Positions 7,229 to 14,950 of a stretch of DNA of 62,271 bases are shown piece by piece. This DNA is from Conexibacter sp. (lineage in GTDB: Bacteria > Actinomycetota > Thermoleophilia > Solirubrobacterales > Solirubrobacteraceae): assembly GCA_025964325.1 (NCBI GenBank), contig JAOPZA010000092.1, forward strand, positions 1-62,271. The letters are read 5' to 3'. A model generated the notes under the pieces. The model made no database searches, was not told the origin of the DNA, and saw only the letters and a program-made list of their open reading frames with translations. Position 1 is the stretch's first letter, and the number at the start of each line of letters is the position of its first letter. A program made the translations under genes and the position numbers.

Positions 7229-8697
7229 GCCGCGTGAGCGCCCGCGACGCGCGCGGAGAGATGGCGCTCGTCCTCCACACGCACATGCCCTACGTCGAGG
7301 GCTACGGGACCTGGCCGTTCGGCGAGGAGTGGCTGTGGGAGGCGATCGCGACCTGCTACCTGCCGCTCGCCGAGCTGCTCGACATGGTCCGCGACCGCGC
7401 CGACGGCGCGCAGCCCGTCACGCTGTCGCTCACGCCGGTGCTGTGCGACCAGCTGGCGGCGGCGGGCGTCGGCGAGCGCTTCGCCGCGTTCCTGCGCGAC
7501 GTCCGCCGCGAGACGCACCGCATCGACGTCGCCGGCTGCCGCGCGGCCGGCGAGGAGAGGATGGCGCGCGAGCTGGAGCGGGCCGCCGGCGACTACGAGC
7601 GCGCGCTGGCGCGGTTCGAGCGGCTCGACGGCGATCTGCTGGCGGCGCTCGGCGACCAGGCCGCGTGGACCTCGTCGGCGACGCACGCGGTGCTGCCGTT
7701 GCTGCTGACCGACGCCGGACTGCGCTTGCAGGTGGAGACCGGGATCGCCTCCCACCGCACGCGCTTCGGCGCCTGGAACGGCGGCTTCTGGCTGCCCGAG
7801 TGCGCCTACGCCCCCTGGCTCGACCCGCTGCTGGAGGAGGCCGGCGTGCGCGCGAGCTGCGTCGACCTGACCGACGTGCTCGGCTACGGAGACCCGCGCC
7901 AGCTCGCCCCGCTCGCCAGCGACGAAGGCCCGCTGCTGGTGCCGATCGACCGCGCGACGATCGAGCTGGTCTGGAGCGAGCGCGGCTACCCCGCACACGG
8001 CGCCTACCGCGACTACCACCGCTTCACGACCCACCACCATCGCGTCTGGCGCAACGACGGCGGCATCTACGACCACGCCGCCGCGCTCGCGCAGGCGCGC
8101 GCGCACGCCGCCGACTTCGTCGCCCGGACGATCGCGCGGCTCGACGCCGGCGCCGCCGCGCTCGGGCGCCCGGCGCTCGCCGTCTGCGCGCTCGACACCG
8201 AGCTGCTCGGCCACTGGTGGTACGAGGGCATCGCCTGGCTCGGCGCCGTGATCGAGGAGGCCGAGCGGCAAGGGCTGGCGCTCGCGCCGCTGGACGAGGC
8301 GCTGACGCGGCACGCAGCGGCCCCGGTCCCCGCCGGCGGCCTGCCGGTGACGAGCTGGGGGACGCCGCGCGACCTCTCGACCTGGGACGGCCCGCGGGTC
8401 CGCGAGCTCGCGTGGCGGGCGCGCGCGGCGGAGCTGCGCACCTTCGGCGGCGGCCTTCGTGGCGCTCGCGGGCCGGGGGCCGGCCACCGCGAACCGGGCC
8501 CCCGCGCCCTGCGAGAGCTGCTCGGGCTGCAGGCGAGCGACTGGGCGTTCCAGGTGACGCGCGAGCTCGCGGGCGACTACCCGCTCGAGCGCGCCGCCGC
8601 CCACGCCGCCGCGCTCGACGCCGCCCTCCGCGGCGCGGCGGACGGCGACGACGGCGCCGTCCGCGGCCTCGCGCCGCAGCTCGTCTACACGCGCTAG
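7225..8697 (+). CDS. GH57 glycosidase, probable 1,4-alpha-glucan branching enzyme
   Basis: 490-residue family 57 protein with the DUF1957-type C-terminus. HTHMPYVEGYG is the N-terminal His motif; the nucleophile is expected at Glu192 in GGFWLPECAY and the acid/base at Asp324 in CALDTELLGHWWYEG. It probably creates alpha-1,6 branches in an alpha-1,4-glucan made by the following GT4 enzyme. The GTG start at 7225 overlaps the upstream stop (GTGA); GTG 7234 and ATG 7261 are alternatives. A Gly/Arg-rich insert near residues 411-425 (RGARGPGAGHREPGPRALRE) is encoded by a GC palindrome-rich stretch and may be a lineage-specific insertion. Confidence 0.88.
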   Translation: MSRVSARDARGEMALVLHTHMPYVEGYGTWPFGEEWLWEAIATCYLPLAELLDMVRDRADGAQPVTLSLTPVLCDQLAAAGVGERFAAFLRDVRRETHRIDVAGCRAAGEERMARELERAAGDYERALARFERLDGDLLAALGDQAAWTSSATHAVLPLLLTDAGLRLQVETGIASHRTRFGAWNGGFWLPECAYAPWLDPLLEEAGVRASCVDLTDVLGYGDPRQLAPLASDEGPLLVPIDRATIELVWSERGYPAHGAYRDYHRFTTHHHRVWRNDGGIYDHAAALAQARAHAADFVARTIARLDAGAAALGRPALAVCALDTELLGHWWYEGIAWLGAVIEEAERQGLALAPLDEALTRHAAAPVPAGGLPVTSWGTPRDLSTWDGPRVRELAWRARAAELRTFGGGLRGARGPGAGHREPGPRALRELLGLQASDWAFQVTRELAGDYPLERAAAHAAALDAALRGAADGDDGAVRGLAPQLVYTR

Positions 8698-8764
8698 TCG
8701 GCGAGCCCTGCCCGAGCGGCGCTCTAGACTCCGCCCGGCTCGCCCTGGCCGGCGGGCCAGTCCG

Positions 8765-9952
8765 ATGGCCACCACTCGCGTCCTCATCCTCTCCTGGGAG
8801 TACCCGCCGCTGATCGAGGGCGGGCTCGCGCGGCACGTGCGCAAGCTCTCCGAGCAGCTCGTCCAGCGCGACGTCGAGGTGCACGTGCTGACGCGCGGCG
8901 ACCGCGACATGCCGGCGAGCGAGGAGCTGGAGGGCGTCCACGTCCACCGCGTGCGCGAGCCGCGCAAGCCGCGTGACCTGACCGAGTTCATCGCCTGGAT
9001 CGGGGAGATGAACGGGGACATGGTGAGCGCCGGGCGCGAGCTGGGCGAGCTCGTCGCGTTCGACCTCGTCCACGGCCACGACTGGCTCGTCGCCGCGGCC
9101 GGGGAGGAACTGGCGCGTCGCTTCGGCTGCCCGTGGGTCGTGACCGTGCACGCGACCGAGTACGGCCGCCACCAGGGCTGGGTCGACAAGCACCCGCAGT
9201 CCCACATACACGGGGTCGAGCTGGCGATGACGAACGGCGCCGACGCCGTCATCACCTGCTCGCACTACATGCGCGGCCACGTCGCCGACGTCTTCGGCCT
9301 CGACGAGGCGCGCATCGCCGTGATCCCGAACGGCATCGATCCGCTCGACCTGCAGCCGGTCGAGGACCTCGACGCGCTCCGCGCCCGCTTCGCCGCGCCC
9401 GACGAGCAGCTCGTGCTGCTCGTCGGCCGGCTCGTCTACGAGAAGGGCTTCCAGGACGTGCTGGCGGCGCTCCCGCGCCTGATCGCGCGCCGCCCGCAGG
9501 TGCGCTTCCTCGTCGCCGGCGCCGGCACGGCCGAGCCGGAGCTGCGCGCGCAGGCACGCAGACTCGGACTGCTCGAGCACGGCTCGTTCGCCGGCTGGAT
9601 CGGCGACGACGTGCTGCACTCGCTGTACCGGATCGCCGACCTGACGGTCGTGCCGAGCATCTACGAGCCGTTCGGCCTGGTCGCGCTCGAGGCGATGGCG
9701 TCCGGCTGCCCGTGCATCGTCGCCGACACCGGCGGCCTGCGCGAGGTCGTGCCGAACGACGGCGTCGGGCTGCGCTTCCGCTCGCGCGACCCGCGCTCGC
9801 TCGCCCGCCTGATGGAGCGCGTGTTGTCCGACGAGCCGCTGCGCGCGCGCCTGATCGCCGAGGCGAGCGAGCACGTGCTGCGCTTCGACTGGGGCGACAT
9901 CGCGGTGCAGACGGCGGCCGTCTACGGCGAGCTGCGCGGGCTCGCCGTCTGA
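8765..9952 (+). CDS. GT4 family glycosyltransferase, Rv3032/GlgA-like
   Basis: 395-residue GT-B fold retaining glycosyltransferase. The N-terminal domain begins LILSWEYPPLIEGGLARHV, the glucan-synthase-type loop (GGLARH), with VHGHDWL at the inter-domain region; the C-terminal domain holds LVGRLVYEKGFQ and the nucleotide-binding EPFGLVALEA pair of glutamates. In Mycobacterium the gene in this position makes the alpha-1,4-glucan backbone of methylglucose lipopolysaccharide, and that is the best guess here. A TAGACT hexamer sits at 8725-8730, 34 nt before the ATG, so it may have its own promoter besides read-through from the branching enzyme. Confidence 0.87.
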   Translation: MATTRVLILSWEYPPLIEGGLARHVRKLSEQLVQRDVEVHVLTRGDRDMPASEELEGVHVHRVREPRKPRDLTEFIAWIGEMNGDMVSAGRELGELVAFDLVHGHDWLVAAAGEELARRFGCPWVVTVHATEYGRHQGWVDKHPQSHIHGVELAMTNGADAVITCSHYMRGHVADVFGLDEARIAVIPNGIDPLDLQPVEDLDALRARFAAPDEQLVLLVGRLVYEKGFQDVLAALPRLIARRPQVRFLVAGAGTAEPELRAQARRLGLLEHGSFAGWIGDDVLHSLYRIADLTVVPSIYEPFGLVALEAMASGCPCIVADTGGLREVVPNDGVGLRFRSRDPRSLARLMERVLSDEPLRARLIAEASEHVLRFDWGDIAVQTAAVYGELRGLAV

Positions 9953-10015
9953 CGGACCGCGGCGGCCGCCTCGTCGAGCGCCCGGCCACGGCTCGGGCGC
10001 GCGATCGCGGCGCCG

Positions 10016-11146
10016 CTACCGGATCGCCGGTGCTCGGCGCGTGGCGTCCGCGGGATCGCCGTGGGGGACGCTCCGCGCGCTGACCGCCGGCGGCCCCGCG
10101 CCGCCGTAGCGGGACTCGACGGGTCGCACCCACAGCTCCTCGACGAGGATCTTGCACGTGACGATCAGCGGCACGGCGACGACGAGGCCGATGAAGCCGA
10201 AGAGCCGCTCCGAGATCAGGACCCCGACGACGACGGCGGCCGGGTGCAGATCGACCGCATGCCCCATCACGAGCGGCTCGACGATGTGGCCCTCGATCAG
10301 ATGGGCGAGCACGTAGACCGCGACGACGAGCAGCGCCTTGCTGGGCGAGATCGTCAGCGCCAGCAGGATCGGCGGGATCGCACTGACGAGCGCGCCGAAG
10401 TAGGGCACGACCATCGCGATCGCCGTCAGCGTCGCGAACACGACCGCATAGGGCAGCCCGATCAGCAGCAGCCCGAGGTACGTGGCGACCCACAACACCA
10501 GCATCCCGAGGCCCAGCCCGCGCAGCCAGCCGAGATAGCCGCGCGCGAGCCGGCGCAGGATCCGCTGGGCGTGCGAGCGCTTCGGGGGCGCGACGAGCCG
10601 CACGAGGCCGTTGACGAGCGGGTCGGGTCTGATCGCGGTGTAGAGCGCGGTCAGGACGACGGCGAGCAGCGTCGTGATGCCACCCGCCACCCCGGCGCCG
10701 ACCGCGGTCGCCGGCCCGAGCAGCTTCTGCGGATGGCTCGTGTAGCCGTCCAGGAAGTGCTGGAAGTTGCTTCCGACCGTGCTCGACGGCCTGTGCGTGA
10801 CCTGCGCGAGCTCGCGCCGCAGCTCGTGCGCGATCGACGGCAGCGAGCGCACGAGCTGGTTGCCCTCGCTGCGGAACGTCGGCACGAGCAGCGCGACGAT
10901 CGCGACGAGCACGCCGATCCCCGCCAGCAGGCACAGCGGGGCGCCGACCACGCGCGGCACGTGCAGCCGCTGCAGGCGCGTGGTCGCCGCCGCCAGCGGG
11001 ACGGAGACGATCACCGTCAGCAGCACGAGCAGCAGCAGCGTCGCGACCTGCGGGAACACGAGCACGATCACGACGAGGCCGAACGCGAGCAGGATCGCGC
11101 GATACAGCGTCGCGGCGCTGAGCCGCTCGTCCGGTCCCGTCGTCAT
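10016..11146 (-). CDS. AI-2E family (PerM/YdiK-like) membrane transporter
   Basis: 376-residue polytopic membrane protein with the AI-2E transporter layout: two N-terminal helices, a charged middle segment (RSEGNQLVRSLPSIAHELRRELAQ), then five to six helices including GLPYAVVFATLTAIAMVVPYFGALVSAIPP and the conserved HLIEGHIVEPLVMG. Family members export autoinducer-2 or act as Na+/H+ antiporters; no substrate can be assigned. ATG 11146 follows GAGGAGGG closely; ATG 11167 or GTG 11182 are alternative starts. The Pro/Ala/Arg tail looks disordered. Confidence 0.83.
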   Translation of the reverse strand: MTTGPDERLSAATLYRAILLAFGLVVIVLVFPQVATLLLLVLLTVIVSVPLAAATTRLQRLHVPRVVGAPLCLLAGIGVLVAIVALLVPTFRSEGNQLVRSLPSIAHELRRELAQVTHRPSSTVGSNFQHFLDGYTSHPQKLLGPATAVGAGVAGGITTLLAVVLTALYTAIRPDPLVNGLVRLVAPPKRSHAQRILRRLARGYLGWLRGLGLGMLVLWVATYLGLLLIGLPYAVVFATLTAIAMVVPYFGALVSAIPPILLALTISPSKALLVVAVYVLAHLIEGHIVEPLVMGHAVDLHPAAVVVGVLISERLFGFIGLVVAVPLIVTCKILVEELWVRPVESRYGGAGPPAVSARSVPHGDPADATRRAPAIR

Positions 11147-11243
11147 GCCCTCCTCAGTCGGCCGCATCCTCGCGGCGCCCACCGCCGCGTTCGTCCGATG
11201 ACGCCTCGCCGGCCGGCTCGAGCGGGCCTCGCCCGCGGTGAGC

Positions 11244-12062
11244 TCAGTCGATCAGTCGCACGCGCATCCGCCAGATCGCCAGCCGCCACATCAGCCCCGC
11301 GAACAGCAGCAGGGCGCCGAGGTGGCCGAGGTCGGCCAGCGGGTGCAGCCCGAGCACCGCGTGGCGGACGAGCTGCACGCAGTGGAAGAGCGGGTTGAAC
11401 TGGGCGAGGAGGCGGATCGCGGGGGGGAAGCTCGAGACCGGGAAGAACGTCCCCGCGATCAGGAACAGCGGGGTCAGCACGCCGCTCTGGATGTAGTTGA
11501 AGTTGTCGATCGACTTCGCGGTCGCCGCGACCGCGACGCCGAAGCCGACGAAGCCGACGCCGGTCAGGAAGCAGATCAGCGGGACCAGCAGCGCCGTCCA
11601 CCGCGGCGTCAGCCCGAACGCGATCGCGACCAGCAGCGGGGCGTTGCCGTAGACGCCGGCGCGCAGCCCGGTCCACAGCATCTCGGCCGTGACGATCTCG
11701 TCGACGTCGACCGGCGCCGCCAGGAACGCGTCGTAGGTTCGCTGGAAGCGGTACTTGATGAAGGTGCCATACATCCCCGGGAACGCGGAGGAGAAGAGGA
11801 CGGCCGTCGCGACGATCCCGGTGCCGACGTACTGCTTGTAGTCGAGGCCGCCGATGCTCGTCACGAGCGCGCCGAAGCCGAAGCCGAACGCGAGCAGGTA
11901 GATCGTCGGCTCGACGACGGCCGAGAAGGTCGTCGTGCGCCAGTAGCGCCCGAAGATCGTCGCCTCGCGGCTCATCACGCCGAGCACGGCGGGCGCCTCG
12001 ATCCGGCGCATGCGGCGCCGCGTGCGGCTGCGGACGGCGGTGACGGCCTCGGACGCGGTCAT
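11244..12062 (-). CDS. ABC-2 type transporter permease
   Basis: 272-residue permease with six predicted helices and the ABC-2 pattern of drug or polysaccharide exporters (TagG/NodJ/DrrB-like): FSAVVEPTIYLLAFGFGFGALV, YVGTGIVATAVLFSSAFPGMYGTF, TYDAFLAAPVDVDEIV (coupling helix region) and LFHCVQLVRHAVLG at the end. It is the last gene of a three-gene minus-strand operon and its start overlaps the ATPase stop (ATGA), so the two make one exporter. The cargo is unknown. Confidence 0.88.
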   Translation of the reverse strand: MTASEAVTAVRSRTRRRMRRIEAPAVLGVMSREATIFGRYWRTTTFSAVVEPTIYLLAFGFGFGALVTSIGGLDYKQYVGTGIVATAVLFSSAFPGMYGTFIKYRFQRTYDAFLAAPVDVDEIVTAEMLWTGLRAGVYGNAPLLVAIAFGLTPRWTALLVPLICFLTGVGFVGFGVAVAATAKSIDNFNYIQSGVLTPLFLIAGTFFPVSSFPPAIRLLAQFNPLFHCVQLVRHAVLGLHPLADLGHLGALLLFAGLMWRLAIWRMRVRLID

Positions 12063-12982
12063 TCGGTCTCCTCGCCGGTCAGCACGACGAAGGCGTCCTC
12101 GAGTGTCGCCGCCCGCCGGAAGCCCTCCGGCAGCGCGCCGTCGTGGCGCTCGGCGTGGAGGATCGCGAGCGCCGGGCCGGAGCGCCGCATCGTCCAGCCG
12201 GCCTCCTCGCCCTGCGCGCGCAGCGCCTCCAGGCGCGCCGGCGGGCCGTAGACCTCGTGCGTCGCCTCGCCGGCGTGCTCGCGCACGAGGTCGGTCGGGC
12301 GCCCGCGCGCGACGACGCGTCCCTTCGCCATCACGGCGACGGTGTCGGCGAGCCGCTCCGCCTCCTCGATGTAGTGGGTCGACATCAGGACGGTCGTGCC
12401 GCCGGCGCGCAGCGCGGCGATCAGCGACCACAGCTCCTGGCGCACCTGCGGGTCGAGCCCGACCGTCGGCTCGTCGAGCAGCACGACGCGCGGCTGGTGC
12501 ACCAGTCCGCGGGCGATCAGCAGGCGCCGGCGCATACCGCCGGACAGCAGGTCGACGCGCGTGTCGGCGCGCTCGCTCAGGTTCGCGATCCGCAGCGCCC
12601 GCGCCACCGCCGCCGGGCGCTCGTCGCGCGGGACGCGGTAGAGGCGCGCGAAGACGGTCAGGATCTGGCGGCAGCTCAGCTCGACGTCGAGGTTGTCGAG
12701 CTGCGGCACGACGCCACACTCGGCGCGCGCCTGCTTCGACTCCTGCGGCAGGCGGAAGCCGAGCACCTCGATCTCGCCCTCGTCGGCGATCGCCTGCGCC
12801 GTCAGCATCCGCATCGTCGTCGACTTGCCGGCGCCGTTCGGTCCGAGCAGGCCGAGGCAGATCCCAGCCGGCACCTCGAGGTCGAGGCCGTCGACCGCCG
12901 TCACGGGACCGAAGCGCTTGACGACGCCGCGCAGCGAGATCGCCGGCCGCGCCGTCGCGCCGCCCTCGTTCGCGGCGGCCAT
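12059..12982 (-). CDS. ABC transporter ATP-binding protein
   Basis: 307-residue ATPase of the NodI/DrrA class. Walker A is GPNGAGKST, Q-loop CGVVPQLDNLD, signature LSGGMRRRLLIARGL, Walker B VVLLDEPTVGLDPQ and the H-loop STHYIEEAE. The C-terminal 90 residues form the DrrA/NodI-type accessory domain. Start and stop codons overlap those of the acyltransferase upstream and the permease downstream by 4 bp each, showing tight translational coupling. Pairing with an acyltransferase suggests export of an acylated glycan or lipid, but drug export is equally consistent. Confidence 0.92.
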   Translation of the reverse strand: MAAANEGGATARPAISLRGVVKRFGPVTAVDGLDLEVPAGICLGLLGPNGAGKSTTMRMLTAQAIADEGEIEVLGFRLPQESKQARAECGVVPQLDNLDVELSCRQILTVFARLYRVPRDERPAAVARALRIANLSERADTRVDLLSGGMRRRLLIARGLVHQPRVVLLDEPTVGLDPQVRQELWSLIAALRAGGTTVLMSTHYIEEAERLADTVAVMAKGRVVARGRPTDLVREHAGEATHEVYGPPARLEALRAQGEEAGWTMRRSGPALAILHAERHDGALPEGFRRAATLEDAFVVLTGEETE

Positions 12983-13662
12983 CAGCCCCAACGCAGCGTC
13001 TGCGGCCGCTTGCGGCGCCGGATCAGCTTCGCCGGGATGCCGCCGACGACGCTGTCGGGCGCGACGTCCTTCGTCACGACGGCGCTCGTCCCGACGATCG
13101 AGTTCTCGCCGATCGTGACGCCGCGCAAGATGCAGGCGCCGTAGCCGATCCAGACGTTGTGCCCGACGCGCACGTCGCGCTTGTAGATCCCCTGCTGGCG
13201 GATCGGGCGCTCGACCTCGACGACGCCGTGGTCGAAGTCGATCAGCATGACGCGGTCGGCGACGATGCACTCGCGGCCGATCGAGACGTGCTGGAAGGCG
13301 GAGATCGTGCACTCCTGCCCGAGCACGCTCTTCGCGCCGATCAGGACCTCGCCCTCGTGCGCGCGCACCTTCGTGCCGTGGCCGAGCCACGACCAGCGCC
13401 CGATCACGACGCGCGCGTCCTTGCCGATCTCGAACGTCACGTTCGGGCAGACGAACGCGATCCCGTCGAACTGCAGCCGGCCGCGCCAGCGCAGCTTGAG
13501 CCATTGCTGGCGCAGCAGCAGCGACGCGTAGTGGCGGTTCAGCATGCGATTCGCGCGCATGAAGCGCAGGAGCGTGCGCAGTCCGCCGTGCAGCGGCGGC
13601 GGTGCGCCGCGCAGGATGACGGGTGGGACGTCGACCGGGGGTGGGGCCAGCAGCGGCTCCAT
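12982..13662 (-). CDS. Hexapeptide-repeat acyltransferase
   Basis: 226-residue left-handed beta-helix acyltransferase (maltose/galactoside O-acetyltransferase-like). About 60 N-terminal residues precede hexapeptide turns such as VTFEIGKDARVVIGRWSWLG and VRVGHNVWIGYGACILRGVTIGENSIVGTSAVVTKDV, closing with the conserved VVGGIPAKLI. It probably O-acetylates a sugar using acetyl-CoA. It leads the operon with the ABC exporter. The ATG is supported by a TACCAT hexamer 8 nt upstream (13671-13676), consistent with a leaderless mRNA. Confidence 0.85.
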   Translation of the reverse strand: MEPLLAPPPVDVPPVILRGAPPPLHGGLRTLLRFMRANRMLNRHYASLLLRQQWLKLRWRGRLQFDGIAFVCPNVTFEIGKDARVVIGRWSWLGHGTKVRAHEGEVLIGAKSVLGQECTISAFQHVSIGRECIVADRVMLIDFDHGVVEVERPIRQQGIYKRDVRVGHNVWIGYGACILRGVTIGENSIVGTSAVVTKDVAPDSVVGGIPAKLIRRRKRPQTLRWG

Positions 13663-13767
13663 GAAACCGGATGGTAATCGGGCAGCGGGCGAGGCAGCGC
13701 CCGAACGAGCTCGACCGCCCTCGCCCTGCATCGCCCGCGGCGCCTGCCTGACATCATGCGTCGCCGC

Positions 13768-14760
13768 ATGGCGCCGGACCCCACGCTTTCCCAGCGGCTG
13801 CTCGACGGAGACAAGCGCGCCCTCGCGCGCGGGATCTCGCTCGTCGAGGACGACCACCCCGACGGGTGGGCGCTCGTCAGCGAGGTCTTCCCGCAGACCG
13901 GCAAGGCCGCCGTCGTCGGCTTCACGGGTCCGCCCGGCGTCGGCAAGTCGACGCTTCTCGGCGCGCTCACGAGAGCCGAGCGGGCGCGCGACCGGACGGT
14001 CGGCGTGCTGTCGATCGATCCCTCCTCGCCGTTCACGCACGGCGCGCTGCTGGGCGACCGCATCCGGCTGACCGAGCACTTCCTCGACCCCGGCGTGTTC
14101 ATCCGCTCGATGGCCAACCGCGGCGCGCTCGGCGGCCTCTCCGAGGCGGCGCTGCAGGCGGCGCTGCTGATGGACGCGGCCGGCCGCGACGTCGTCTTCG
14201 TCGAGACCGTCGGCGTCGGCCAGGCGGAGGTCGACGTGATCGACCACGCCGACACGATCGTGCTCGTGCTGATGCCGGGCTCGGGCGACTCGATCCAGGC
14301 GCTCAAGGCGGGCGTGATGGAGATCCCCGACATCATCGTCGTCAACAAGGCCGACCATCCGCTGACCGACACGATGGTGCGCGAGATCCGCGGCGTCCTC
14401 TCGCTGGGTCCGGCAGTAGGGGTGGGGGGCGGCAAGGGATCCTGGCGGGTCCCGATCATCAAGGCGCAGGCCGCGTTCGGAATCGGCGTCGACGAGCTGG
14501 TCGAGCAGCTCGAGAAGCACCGCGACCACATCGCGAGCGAGGGGACGCTGATCGTGCGCCGCCGCCGCAACCTGATGAACGAGGTGGTCGCGATCGCGAC
14601 CGCGCGGATGCGCCGCACGCTGGAGGCGTCGATCCGCGAGGACCCCGACGTGCAGCAGATGCTCGACGAGGTCTGCGAGCGCCGGCTCGACCCGGCGACC
14701 GCGGCGACGCGGATCCTCGCGCGCGGCGCTGAACGCGCGGCCGAGCGCCGGCCGGCGTAG
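13768..14760 (+). CDS. meaB: Methylmalonyl-CoA mutase-associated GTPase MeaB
   Basis: About 330-residue G3E-class GTPase (MeaB/ArgK). P-loop GFTGPPGVGKST, switch-like SIDPSSPFTHGALLGDRIR, FVETVGVGQAEVDV, and the G4 motif VVNKADH. It guards adenosylcobalamin loading of methylmalonyl-CoA mutase or a related mutase; a stand-alone B12-binding mutase subunit is encoded about 6.5 kb downstream. ATG 13768 fits a -10-like CATCAT 10 nt upstream; ATG 13756 in the same frame would add four residues. The stop codon lies in a sequence that is then duplicated twice downstream. Confidence 0.93.
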   Translation: MAPDPTLSQRLLDGDKRALARGISLVEDDHPDGWALVSEVFPQTGKAAVVGFTGPPGVGKSTLLGALTRAERARDRTVGVLSIDPSSPFTHGALLGDRIRLTEHFLDPGVFIRSMANRGALGGLSEAALQAALLMDAAGRDVVFVETVGVGQAEVDVIDHADTIVLVLMPGSGDSIQALKAGVMEIPDIIVVNKADHPLTDTMVREIRGVLSLGPAVGVGGGKGSWRVPIIKAQAAFGIGVDELVEQLEKHRDHIASEGTLIVRRRRNLMNEVVAIATARMRRTLEASIREDPDVQQMLDEVCERRLDPATAATRILARGAERAAERRPA

Positions 14761-14870
14761 CAGACGCTGACCCGCACCGGCTCGGCCGTTCGCGGCCGAG
14801 ACCGGACCGGCGTAGCAGACGCTGACCGCACCGGCTCGGCCGTTCGCGGCCGAGACCGGACCGGCGTAGC
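14752..14870. repeat. Tandem 55-bp repeat with UUCG-loop hairpins
   Basis: Immediately at the meaB stop a 55-bp unit occurs twice (starting near 14761 and 14816) with a partial third copy of its CCGGCGTAG edge. Each copy holds a perfect hairpin with 8-bp arms CTCGGCCG and CGGCCGAG around TTCG (14781-14800 and 14835-14854), flanked by ACCGG. The UUCG tetraloop makes this an exceptionally stable RNA hairpin. It probably ends or stabilises the meaB transcript; there is no U-tract. Confidence 0.75.
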
Positions 14871-14950
14871 GGGCGCCGAACCACTGGCTCGAGAGCGCGG
14901 ATGCGGAGGTGCCCGGTCGGACGGCACCGATCTTTGACAGGCTGCTGCCT

